DNA from: Bog-473 sp963719485
Lineage (GTDB): Bacteria; Actinomycetota; Acidimicrobiia; Acidimicrobiales; RAAP-2
Direction: 5' to 3'
DNA: 64,000 nucleotides
NCBI GenBank assembly: GCA_963719485.1
Contig: OY970387.1
Coordinates: 3,658,001-3,722,000, forward strand
Position numbers and translations under genes: made by a program. Under the pieces are notes generated by a model. It was not told the DNA's origin, ran no database searches, and saw only the letters and a list, made by a program, of their open reading frames with translations. Every line of letters begins with the position of its first letter. Position 1 is the first letter of the stretch. Positions 44,651 through 52,458 of the stretch are shown here, one piece after another.

Positions 44651-45439
44651 ATGCAACGGGCCTACGCTTCCGACGCCATGATCGCAACCGACTGGTGGGC
44701 CACGGGAACACAGATAGGCGTGGCGGTCGCTACCCTCATACTGGCTGGGATCACCGCGTTCATGGCCAAGCGCACCCGCGAGGTAGCCCAGGAGACAAAG
44801 GGATCAACGGCTGCTGCTATTCGGACCGCCAAGGCCACCGAGGACGATGTCCAACGAGGTCTGGAACTCGTGAGGATCGGGCAGGCTCAGACTGCGGCGA
44901 TCAGCGAACAGGCCGAAGTCGCCAGACGGAACCTGGCTGCCACCTATGAGCCTCTTTTGGTCCCGGTCGTCGAACGTGCGCTGAAGGATGGCGTCACTCT
45001 TCGGGGCAGCAATGGTGTGTCGGTCATCACGGAGGTAGGCGCAGAGCCAAGGTGCTGGATCGGGCCGGACACGGTTGGAATACAGCGTTTCTTCGTGGTG
45101 GTTCCGGTGAGGAATGTAGGGCCAGGTCCCGCGTCCTTCGGATGGAGCGTGACCGACGCGAGATTCACCACCACCGTCGACTCTGGTGCAGTCCACCTTG
45201 ATGGTCGCCCGAGTTCACCGATCGTCGCGGCTGGTGATGTCGTGGACCTTGTCTTTTTCGGCGCCCTTGACGAAACCACCACGATCGTCGCCAACTCCGC
45301 TCCGGGAACCATCGACTTGGCAACGGTGACCATCACCTACTCCGATATCAGCCGCGCCAAAGGAACCGTGACCGAGCTGAAACTTGGAAAGGCAGAGGGA
45401 CCCATCCTGGAGGTCGTCGAGGTGGCGATCGATCCCTAG
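44651..45439 (+). CDS. membrane-anchored hypothetical protein
   Basis: 262 residues from ATG 44651; ATG 44678 is also possible. One hydrophobic segment (TQIGVAVATLILAGITAFMA) is followed by a helical stretch (RTREVAQETKGSTAAAIRTA), then a beta-rich domain. It resembles small membrane proteins found singly in actinobacterial accessory DNA. I do not recognise a function. Confidence 0.6.
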   Translation: MQRAYASDAMIATDWWATGTQIGVAVATLILAGITAFMAKRTREVAQETKGSTAAAIRTAKATEDDVQRGLELVRIGQAQTAAISEQAEVARRNLAATYEPLLVPVVERALKDGVTLRGSNGVSVITEVGAEPRCWIGPDTVGIQRFFVVVPVRNVGPGPASFGWSVTDARFTTTVDSGAVHLDGRPSSPIVAAGDVVDLVFFGALDETTTIVANSAPGTIDLATVTITYSDISRAKGTVTELKLGKAEGPILEVVEVAIDP

Positions 45440-45845
45440 TGACGGCACCGTCCCGAGCGGTGTCCCCCGGCGCTCCGTGTCCGTGGTCCCGCGCTCATCT
45501 TTGTCGAACGGGTGTCGGAGGCCAGATTACGCAAAACCCGAGTGGCGGATCCGGCCCCTAGACCTGCGACAATAGGCCGGCCTGCGGCCGGCAGGGTGCG
45601 GTCCCTGTAACACAGCACCCTCAAACAGCATCAACCAATGTGGCCCCACGCGCTTGCCGTAGTTGCATGCGCCTCAAGCGGCGCTTCGGGGGCACTTCCT
45701 AGGGTGCGTTGATCGACAACGCCTGTCCGCTCAGCTCTCCCTAAGGATTGGGCGTCCGAACTTCGGCCGCGTTTAGCAATGGCGGTTGACCGATCTCACC
45801 TTCTGCGGTAGGAAACGTTCAATCCTTGAGGAGGGGAGGTCATCT
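45440..45845. other. intergenic region with two hairpins
   Basis: No gene seen. GCCGGC pairs with GCCGGC around 45576-45592, and AGGGTGC pairs with GCACCCT around 45593-45625; they lie downstream of the 44651 gene and might terminate it. The sequence before 45846 has GAGGAGGGGAGG, an unusually strong ribosome-binding region for the DUF1326 gene. Confidence 0.4.
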
Positions 45846-46109
45846 ATGTCGTGGAACCTCAAGGGAAGCTACATCGAGACCTGTTCGTGCGAGCTGATGT
45901 GCCCGTGCAACCTGTCCTTCGACCATGGTGCGACGTACGACTTTTGCCGAGTGTGCCTGGTATTCAACATTCGAGAAGGTGAGATAGAAGGCACCGACAT
46001 CGGGGGCCGCCGGGTCGCGATGATCGCGGACACACCGAAGGTCATGACAGAGGGAAACTGGCGTCTCGGTGTATTCGTTGACGACGAGGCTGACCGGGTC
46101 CCCATGAAC
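45846..46109 (+). pseudogene. DUF1326 protein, 5' part (split by an IS3-family insertion)
   Basis: 88 codons before the insertion. The family start SWNLKGSYIETCSCELMCPC carries a CxCxxxCxC cysteine cluster. The reading frame ends two codons into the IS3 element. If the insertion and one copy of the AAC target duplication are removed, codon AAC 46107-46109 joins TAT at 47311 in frame and the gene continues to 47688, giving 213 residues. DUF1326 proteins normally pair with a DUF2182 membrane protein, as here. Confidence 0.88.
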
Positions 46110-46166
46110 TGATCCACCCGCTGTGCGAGTCCAATGCCTCAAGATGGGGCAAGGAGGACAGCACAG

Positions 46167-46445
46167 ATGAAGCAGCGGCATCACACGCCCGAACAGGTGA
46201 TCCGAAAGCTGGCCGAGGCTGACAAGCTCTTGGCCCAGGGCAAGACGATCGAGGAAGTGGCCCGGCACCTCGAGATCTCCGAGCAGACCTTCCATCGCTG
46301 GCGCAACCAGTACGGCGGGATGAAGGCCGAGGACGCCAAGCGCCTCAAGGAGCTCGAGAAGGAGAACCAACGCCTGAAGAAGATCGTGGCCGACCAGGCG
46401 CTCGACATCGACATGCTCAAGGAGTTGGCTGAGGGAAACTTCTGA
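46167..46445 (+). CDS. IS3-family transposase OrfA
   Basis: 92 residues. The helix-turn-helix (RKLAEADKLLAQGKTIEEVA, then RHLEISEQTFHRWRNQYGG) and leucine-zipper-like segment (KRLKELEKENQRLKKIVADQ) are those of IS3 OrfA. ATG 46167 chosen. It ends at 46445, just after the heptamer GGGAAAC. Confidence 0.9.
   Translation: MKQRHHTPEQVIRKLAEADKLLAQGKTIEEVARHLEISEQTFHRWRNQYGGMKAEDAKRLKELEKENQRLKKIVADQALDIDMLKELAEGNF
46433..46439 (+). promoter_or_regulatory. programmed -1 frameshift heptamer GGGAAAC
   Basis: In the orfA frame the bases read G GGA AAC, the classic slippery form, two codons before the orfA stop. A -1 slip continues into the orfB frame (next codon at 46439). This is how many IS3 elements make the OrfAB transposase. 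Confidence 0.75.
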
Positions 46446-47297
46446 CCCCGGACCGGCGCCGCCGAGCTGTTCTCAAGCTCATGGCCCGGCCCGGGGTCTC
46501 AGAGAGAAGGGCGTGCCGCGTCGTCGGCCAGGCCCGTTCCACCCAGCGCCTCCCCGCACCCGTCCCTGGCGACGAAGAGCTCGCCCTGCGCGCCTTCCTG
46601 CGTGACTTCTCGCTGCAGCGCCCCCGCTGGGGTTGGCGACGCGTGGCGAGGGCGGCCCGAGACGCCGGCTGGAGGGTCAACGACAAGCGGATCCATCGCC
46701 TCTGGCGGGCCGAAGGCCTGCGTGTGCCCTACAGAAAGCGCAAGCGACCGCTCCGCGGCATCGGTGTGGCTATCGGTGCCCTCTGTCCCATCAGGCCGGG
46801 CGTGGTGTGGGCCCTCGACTTCCAATTCGACCAGACCGCAGATGGGAGGAACCTCAAGCTCTTGAACGTGATCGACGAGTACAGCCGCGAAGCCCTGGCC
46901 ATTGACGTCGAGCGTGCCATCGATGCCGACGGCGTGGTCAACTGTCTTCGAACGTCTGGCCGCTGAACGCGGCGCTCCCGCCTACGTGCGCTTCGACCAC
47001 GGGCCCGAGTTCATCGCCTACGCCGTGGCCGACTGGTGCCGCTTCAACGGCACCGACACCGTGTTCATCGATCCGGGCAGCCCGTGGCAGAACGCCTGGA
47101 TCGAATCATTCAACGGCCGCCTGCGCGACGAACTCTTGAACGGCCAGCGCTTCGACTCCCTGCTCGAGGCCAAGGTGCTCATCGAGGACTGGCGCATCGA
47201 CTACAACATCAACAGGCCCCACAGCGCCCACGGCTGGCTCACCCCAGTCGAGTTCGTCGAGGCCTGGCTCAGCAAGCAACAGGTCACACTCGCATAG
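46439..47297 (+). pseudogene. IS3-family transposase OrfB, internal frameshift
   Basis: The first part (ARPGVSERRACRVVGQARST) runs to a stop at 46966. The rest continues in the next frame from about 46945 (FERLAAERGAPAYVRFDHGP) to 47297. The DDE residues are all present across both frames: Asp in WALDFQFDQT, Asp in RFDHGPEF and Glu in WIESFNGRLRDELL. One extra base near GTCTTCGAAC (46943-46952) accounts for the break, so this copy is probably inactive, unless the sequence has an error there. Confidence 0.85.
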
Positions 47298-47310
47298 CGA
47301 GTGGATCAAC

Positions 47311-47688
47311 TATCGGGATCCCCTCAAGGCGACCGATCAGCAGTTCGAGAAAATGGTTCAGGTCTTCAGTGGGCAGCTCGGCGGTCCGATGGCGGCGCTC
47401 ACTCCGCTCGTCGGCGAGATGCTCGGCGTCGAGCGAGCGGCGATCGAGATCGTCGATGACGGGCTGCGCCACAGTGTCCGCATAGGAGACGCGATCGACT
47501 TTGAGATCGAGGACATCGTGCCTTTCGGTATCGAGACAGGCGAACCGGTTCGCTTCTCTGGCATGTTCCACCCGGTTGGGTCGAACTTGACCATGGCCGA
47601 GGCGAAACGGTCGCGGATCAGCGCCTTCGGTATCGAATACGAGGGCAAGACCGGTCTTTCGACCTCCGAGTTCTCCTGGGCGACCTGA
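47311..47688 (+). pseudogene. DUF1326 protein, 3' part
   Basis: 125 codons continuing the family after the IS3 element: DPLKATDQQFEKMVQVFSGQ, GGPMAALTPLVGEML, then FSWAT and a stop. It has no start of its own at the junction, although an internal ATG at 47353 could be used. It ends ten bases before the DUF2182 gene, so the pair was an operon. Confidence 0.88.
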
Positions 47689-47698
47689 TCGGGTAGTC

Positions 47699-48523
47699 AT
47701 GTCGGCTGACGAGCGCCTGTCGCGAAACGAGGGCCTTGCCCCTGCGTTCGTTGCGATGCGGGCCCGGTTGGCCGTGGTGATTCTGCTCTTTGCGCTTGCG
47801 GGAATCGGCTGGTGGTGGACTGCCGGACAGATGCGGGGGATGGACAACGGACCGTGGACTGGTCTGGGAGCAGTCAGTTGGTTCCTCGGTGTCTGGGTTG
47901 TGATGATGGCCGCGATGATGTTCCCAGCCGTTGCGCCCACGGTCGCCCTGTATTCGAGCATGACGCGGAAGCGATCGCTGCTGTTGCCTATCGTCTTCAC
48001 CAGCGGATATCTGGTGACGTGGGTAATCGCCGGTGCAGTGGCGTTCGCCCTGGTGACAGGAGTGAGCCGTATCTCAGATGATGCGCTGGCATGGGACCAC
48101 GCGGGTCGACCGGTCGCGGGCGCCATCTTGATCCTTGCCGCCCTTTACCAACTGACACCGATGAAGGACGCATGCCTCGGCAAATGCCGTAGCCCGCTCG
48201 GGCTTCTCCTCGGCTCTTGGCGCGACGGGAGTTCGGGCGCCTTCCACATGGGAGCCAAGAATGGCGCCTGGTGCGTCGGCTGCTGCTGGGCACTCATGGC
48301 ATCCCTCTTCGCCTTGGGCGTCATGAGCGTCGCCTGGATGATCTTCGTGGCCGGGCTTATAACCATCGAGAAGACGATCCCCTCGCGCCGGATCGCAACT
48401 TACGGAACGGCGCTGATACTGCTCGGCTTCGGCGTGCTGGTTCTTGCGGCACCTGACACGATCCCACTGCTCACCATTCCGCAAGATCACCAAATGGGAG
48501 GCATGCCATCCATGGGCTCGTAG
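47699..48523 (+). CDS. DUF2182 family integral membrane protein
   Basis: 274 residues with about six membrane segments. The family hallmark VVMMAAMMFPAVAPTVALYS is present. Paired cysteines (CLGKCRSP and CVGCCWALM) could bind metal. DUF2182 is described as a predicted metal-binding membrane protein and is commonly encoded next to DUF1326. With the partner gene broken, its role here may be lost. Confidence 0.88.
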   Translation: MSADERLSRNEGLAPAFVAMRARLAVVILLFALAGIGWWWTAGQMRGMDNGPWTGLGAVSWFLGVWVVMMAAMMFPAVAPTVALYSSMTRKRSLLLPIVFTSGYLVTWVIAGAVAFALVTGVSRISDDALAWDHAGRPVAGAILILAALYQLTPMKDACLGKCRSPLGLLLGSWRDGSSGAFHMGAKNGAWCVGCCWALMASLFALGVMSVAWMIFVAGLITIEKTIPSRRIATYGTALILLGFGVLVLAAPDTIPLLTIPQDHQMGGMPSMGS

Positions 48524-48578
48524 ATCGAATCTGTGAGCCTGCCAGTTCATCGGTGGGACACTTCGGCATGTCTGGGGG

Positions 48579-48983
48579 CTATTTTGTGGCCTCCAGGATT
48601 TTCCGGCAGTCCTGCTCGCAGCGCCGACAGGCCTCGGCACAGACGCGACAGTGCTCGTGCATCTGGGCATGCCGCTCACACTCGTCGCCGCAGCTCCTGC
48701 AGATGGCCACGCAGGCCTCCAGTAGCGGCTTGATGACGCTGCCGTCGTACTCCGTCTGGCGGCTTGTGACACCGACGGTGGCGACGCAGATATCGGTGCA
48801 GTCCAGGCACAGCCGTATGCACTTGACCATCTCGGTCACGTTTTGCTCGCTCAAGTCCGCTGCGGTGTCAGCGGTGCAGGCCTGGGCGCAGTCATTGAGG
48901 GCGTCGATGGTGGCGGCCAGCACCCCGGCGTCGGCGTCGAAAGCGCGTGGGTAGGTGTCCAGCAGCTGCTTGGCGTAGCTCAT
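48579..48983 (-). CDS. four-helix-bundle copper-binding protein (Csp-like)
   Basis: 134 residues with 15 cysteines arranged along helices (DCAQAC, KCIRLCLDCTDIC, EACVAICRSCGDEC, HCRVCAEACRRCEQDC), the pattern of cytosolic copper-storage proteins. ATG 48983 is preceded by AAAGGAGG. No export signal is seen. It lies beside the DUF1326-DUF2182 pair, suggesting a small metal-handling cluster. Confidence 0.88.
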   Translation of the reverse strand: MSYAKQLLDTYPRAFDADAGVLAATIDALNDCAQACTADTAADLSEQNVTEMVKCIRLCLDCTDICVATVGVTSRQTEYDGSVIKPLLEACVAICRSCGDECERHAQMHEHCRVCAEACRRCEQDCRKILEATK

Positions 48984-49222
48984 GGCCCGCCCTCCTTTGA
49001 ACACGATGAAGGAACCTAAAGCTACGCCACCTCTAATGCGTGCGGAAGGCCGGCAGAGTGGATCGACCGACGCGATCGCCACCGACACCTACGCCGCCGC
49101 TGCACGTCTGCTCCCGGGAAGTCGGGATGAAGGACTCGGGTTCTGATCGTGTCGGAGGGGGGAAGCAAGCCATAAACCCACCGCCCGCGTGGGCCACCGA
49201 GGTGGCCGCGTGAGCAACCGGC

Positions 49223-49714
49223 CTACACGTCCTTCGGTCGGTTCTGCCACAACGCTGACCCGAGATCGATCCAACCCTCTCGCGCAGCCTCCAGTCTTCG
49301 CCGGACACGGCCGAGGCCGTCGATGGTCAGATCTGTGTGGACAGTCTCACCTGAGTGGTCCCGTGGGAAGTAGGTCAAGCGCCATGGCGGTTCCTCTGGA
49401 CGGTCCTCGGGCTCCCCGGTCCAGATAAACGTCTCCGGGCTGCTGTGAAGCACGGCACTCCGCTCGAGAAGTGCCTCTCTCGCTTCCTCCAGCCACGCTT
49501 GGGCTCGTACTCGGAGAGCATCATGCGGTCGATCTGGGATGAGGTCTCTCAGGGCCTGGCTGATCCTGGTCCCGATTGCGGTGTCGTCGAACGGGCCACC
49601 ACGCGGTCGGACCGTGCGGCACACGTAGTAGGCATCGCCTTCCAGATTGATCTCCACCCAGGCCAACCGACCCAATTCCAACAAGACCTCGTCGGAAGGT
49701 CCGTCGTCTGTCAT
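49223..49714 (-). CDS. hypothetical protein
   Basis: 163 residues from ATG 49714 (MTDDGPSDEVLLELGRL). It is acidic and Arg-rich, with no membrane segment. A stretch such as WRLTYFPRDHSGETVHTDLT suggests a folded globular protein. The frame extends further upstream, but that part has poor coding character. No family recognised. Confidence 0.5.
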   Translation of the reverse strand: MTDDGPSDEVLLELGRLAWVEINLEGDAYYVCRTVRPRGGPFDDTAIGTRISQALRDLIPDRPHDALRVRAQAWLEEAREALLERSAVLHSSPETFIWTGEPEDRPEEPPWRLTYFPRDHSGETVHTDLTIDGLGRVRRRLEAAREGWIDLGSALWQNRPKDV

Positions 49715-49904
49715 GCGACGATGCGGCGCAGACCTCGTCGTTGCCGTCCCGTCGTCCCGCCCCACACACCCGTCGTCGACGCCCGCGCTGGCTCGAGAGG
49801 GGTGACCCCCTTGGTTCGCCCTCGTCGTGGTGGACCGGGACGAAGCACTCGTGCTGAGGAGGTTGGTCCCGACGCTGGAGCCGGGGCAAACCTCATTGGC
49901 TCAG

Positions 49905-50240
49905 TTACGGAGTCGGCGGGTTCTCCGGGTTGGTTCCGCCTGCGCAGCTCCCGTGGCCCGGGGAGCCAGGAGGCTCAACGCCAGTCCTGACATCCTGCCC
50001 CGGAGACTGCACGATGAAGTCGAGCGGTCCCTGACCGGGAATCAGGTCGTTCAGTCCCGAGTAAGAGCAGATTGAGTTCGAGTTCGCGGGCGCGGCGGTT
50101 CTGATCGCGTCCACTTGCAGCTGGGTTCTCGGTGTGAGCGACCGGTCAGGCGGCCCCTTCACTTCCCCAGCCGAAGCCACACCAGCACTCAGACCCACGA
50201 AGATGACTGCGCAGATCGCAGCCACGAATTTCTGCCACAT
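49905..50240 (-). CDS. small exported hypothetical protein
   Basis: 111 residues. A clear signal peptide (WQKFVAAICAVIFVGLSAGV ending ASAGE) is followed by a mature part of about 85 residues with two Cys (SICSYSGLNDLIP and HGSCAGG). GGAGGAATGGGGTG lies upstream of ATG 50240. The function is unknown. Confidence 0.6.
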   Translation of the reverse strand: MWQKFVAAICAVIFVGLSAGVASAGEVKGPPDRSLTPRTQLQVDAIRTAAPANSNSICSYSGLNDLIPGQGPLDFIVQSPGQDVRTGVEPPGSPGHGSCAGGTNPENPPTP

Positions 50241-50331
50241 GGTTTCACCCCATTCCTCCGCAGTTTGCAGCGCTACAGGAGGCTAACCAGCGCCTAGGTT
50301 CGGGTCAACGGACCCGTGCGTCTACCTCAGG

Positions 50332-50412
50332 TCACCTGGCCCGGGACGGGGCCGCCTCGAGCTCGGTCATCGTTGGCGCCTGGAGCGGCGTCGAGTCGTC
50401 GGCGAGCAGGTC
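50332..50412 (-). pseudogene. remnant of a gene whose start was separated by the IS3 element 2
   Basis: DLLADDSTPLQAPTMTELEA then APSRAR and a stop. The start (ATG GTG GAC) lies on the far side of the IS at 55077-55086. The same N-terminus occurs intact at 61470-61493 (MVDLLADDSAPLQAPTLTEL), and most base differences between the copies are synonymous in this minus-strand frame. The two copies diverge at the same point after LEAA. Confidence 0.55.
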
Positions 50413-50452
50413 TGGGCTTGATCCGGTTTGACGGACAGGTTGCTTGTGTTGA

Positions 50453-51326
50453 TCATGCCGCCTGACGGTCGGCGTTGTGAAGTCGTGCTTCATATTGAGC
50501 GGGGCTGAGGTAGCCGAGCGTTGAGTGCAGGCGGCGGGTGTTGTACCAGCCCTCGATGTACTCGAAGACGCCGCGCCGTCGGCCACGAACGCGTGTCGAT
50601 GAGCTCGCGCTTGATGGTGGCGAAGAAGCTCTCGGCCACCGCGTTATCCCAGCATTCGCCCTTGCGACCGACCGAGAGCACCACGCCGTTGGCTCTTGCC
50701 AGCTCGGCGAAGTCACCGCTCGTGTACTGACAGCCCCTGTCCGAATGAAAAATGACGCCCTTGTCGGGTGTCCGGTTGGCGAAGGCCATGGTGAGAGCGT
50801 CTTCGACCAGTTCGGTGCGCATGTGATCGGCCAGCGCCCAGCCAACGACGCGTCGAGACGCCAGGTCGATGACCGTCGCCAGGTAGGCCCACCCCTCCCA
50901 GGTCGAGATGTAGGTGATGTCGCCGACATAGCGCCGGTCCATCTCTTCGCACGGCCCGAAGTGGCGCCCGATCAGGTCCTTGGCCGCCTCGGCGTCGGGA
51001 TCGGCCACGGTGGTCTTGCGCCAGCGCTTCTTGCAGCGGCCCTCGAGGCCGGCCTGGCGCATCAGCCTGGTCACTTTGCGCTTCCCGGCCGCCACGTGAC
51101 GATGGAGCAGTTCCCTGTGCATCCGCGGAGCGCCATAGGTGCCGTTGGATTCGCTGTGGATGGTGCGGATCTGCTCGAGCAGCTCGGCGTCGGTGACGTC
51201 GCGGCGAGACGGGACGTCCTTCTTGCGCTCGTAATAGGCGGACTTGGAGACCTCGAACATGTCACAGCAGTGCTTGACGCTGTGACCTGCGACTTCCTCC
51301 GCCTCGATGAAGGGGTCCATCTTCAC
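50453..51326 (-). pseudogene. IS3-family transposase OrfB of element 2, frameshifted
   Basis: From GTG 51326 the DDE transposase reads VKMDPFIEAEEVAGHSVKHC. It includes Asp in YVGDITYI, Asp in FHSDRGCQYTS and Glu in AVAESFFATIKREL. Near 50574-50586 the frame shifts by one base; the normal C-terminus (RRGVFEYIEGWYNTRRLHST, ending NADRQAA) continues in another frame to 50453. One extra G would explain it. Probably non-functional. Confidence 0.87.
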
Positions 51327-51343
51327 CGGGTCTCCTGAGCGAA

Positions 51344-51376
51344 AAAGCCGTTATGTGGAATTCCACATAACGGCTT
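51344..51376. other. RIT copy 1, outer left end: two mirror-image crossover sites
   Basis: Reading left to right: target-derived AAAGCCG (51344-51350), the 20-base perfect palindrome TTATGTGGAATTCCACATAA (51351-51370), then CGGCTT (51371-51376), which starts the 102-bp inverted repeat. The AAGCCG core is followed by TTATGTGGAA, whose complement resembles TTCGACATAA found before the core at the other end. This is the layout of a tyrosine recombinase crossover site. Confidence 0.75.
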
Positions 51377-51472
51377 TTATGTCGAACCAGCGGTTATGCG
51401 CAGTTGGACCTGATCGGTGAGCAACGTCGCTGGTGGGCAGGGTGGCGGCGCTCGGCGGATCGGCATAATCAC
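51371..51472. repeat. RIT copy 1 left terminal inverted repeat, 102 bp
   Basis: Begins CGGCTTTTATGTCGAACCAG and ends GGCATAATCAC. It is the exact reverse complement of 54628-54729 and identical to both repeats of copy 2. The third recombinase gene ends inside it: its TGA is formed by the inner edge. Confidence 0.95.
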
Positions 51473-52458
51473 AGGTCCTCCAAAAACGCGAGTAGGGGAT
51501 CTTCCGGTCGATAACGTCCGCGGGGAGATGCCGTTGGCGCGGTTCGAGCCAGCGCCCTCTCTTTGAGGGTGAGGTCAGCGTGTTGGTAGATGTCGGTCGT
51601 CCGGATGGACTCATGGCCGAGCCACAGCGCGATGGTTGCGACATCGACTCCTGAGTGGAGAAGTTCCATGGCACAGCTGTGACGAAGGACGTGAGGCGCT
51701 ACTCGCTTGGAAGCAAGCGATGGGCAGAATTCGTTGGCCGTGCGGACATGGCGGGCCACGAGACATGCGATTGCGCCTCGAGTGAGCGGTTTGCCGCTCG
51801 GTCCAGGAAACAATGGATCATCCAGCGCACCGCCACGCTCGTCCAGCCAGTCGCGCAAGACGATTGCCGTGTTGTCCAGCAGCGGAGTGGCACGCTCCTT
51901 GCGTCCCTTCCCAGTGCAGCGGACGTGGGCCCCGACGCCGAGCACCACATCCTGACGCTGCAGAGAAGCGAGTTCAGAGACTCGCAATCCCGTCTGGACG
52001 GCGACGAGCAGGATGGCGTGGTCGCGCCGACCTATAGGCGTCGAGCGATCAGGGGCACCGAGGAGAGCGTCGATCTCAGGTCGAGTCAGATAGGCAACGA
52101 TCGCCCGTTCGGCACGTTTTGAAGGGATGGCCAATACGCGCTGGATAACGGCTGAGTGCTCGGGATGTCGGAGGGCCGCAAAGCGATAGAGGGAGCGGAT
52201 CGCTGCCAGCCTGGTGTTGCGCGTTGAGATCGAGACTTTCCGTTCGTGTTCGAGATTGTCGAGAAATGACCCAATGAGCACAGCGTCAAGGTCTTCGATG
52301 CACAGGCGCGACGGCTGGATGCCAGCGACGCCTTGGACGTATTTGAAGAGGAGGCGGAAGGTGTCACGATATGACGCCACGGTGTGCTGGCTCGCTCGCC
52401 GCTGCGCCATCAAGCGCTCTGTGAAGAAGGCCTCAAGAGTCGGAGCTAACGCGGTCAT
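51469..52458 (-). CDS. RIT tyrosine recombinase C (copy 1)
   Basis: 329 residues. Core-binding domain (QHTVASYRDTFRLLFKYVQG) then catalytic domain: Arg in TGLRVSELASL, Lys in CTGKGRKERATPL, HxxR in HVLRHSCAMELL, His in LGHESIRTTD and Tyr in IYQHADL. All catalytic residues are present. ATG 52458 overlaps the stop of recombinase B (ATGA). It is the last gene of the trio. Confidence 0.93.
   Translation of the reverse strand: MTALAPTLEAFFTERLMAQRRASQHTVASYRDTFRLLFKYVQGVAGIQPSRLCIEDLDAVLIGSFLDNLEHERKVSISTRNTRLAAIRSLYRFAALRHPEHSAVIQRVLAIPSKRAERAIVAYLTRPEIDALLGAPDRSTPIGRRDHAILLVAVQTGLRVSELASLQRQDVVLGVGAHVRCTGKGRKERATPLLDNTAIVLRDWLDERGGALDDPLFPGPSGKPLTRGAIACLVARHVRTANEFCPSLASKRVAPHVLRHSCAMELLHSGVDVATIALWLGHESIRTTDIYQHADLTLKERALARTAPTASPRGRYRPEDPLLAFLEDL

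Larger units (their letters stand above)
46110..47308 (+). mobile_element. IS3-family insertion sequence (element 1), 1199 bp
   Basis: Terminal inverted repeats of 21 bp with two mismatches lie at 46110-46130 (TGATCCACCCGCTGTGCGAG, then T) and 47288-47308. Both ends show the TG...CA of IS3 elements. It is flanked by the 3-bp duplication AAC (46107-46109 and 47309-47311 minus the last base, i.e. AAC after 47308). It contains orfA, a GGGAAAC frameshift site and an orfB with an internal frameshift. Confidence 0.92.

Noticed and set aside
45586..45650. A tRNA-like segment ending CAACCA
   Set aside because: No cloverleaf: the anticodon and T arms cannot be formed.
46902..47297. The orfB break of IS3 element 1 as a programmed frameshift
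   Set aside because: The break is in mid-domain with no slippery heptamer, while the proper signal lies at the orfA end.
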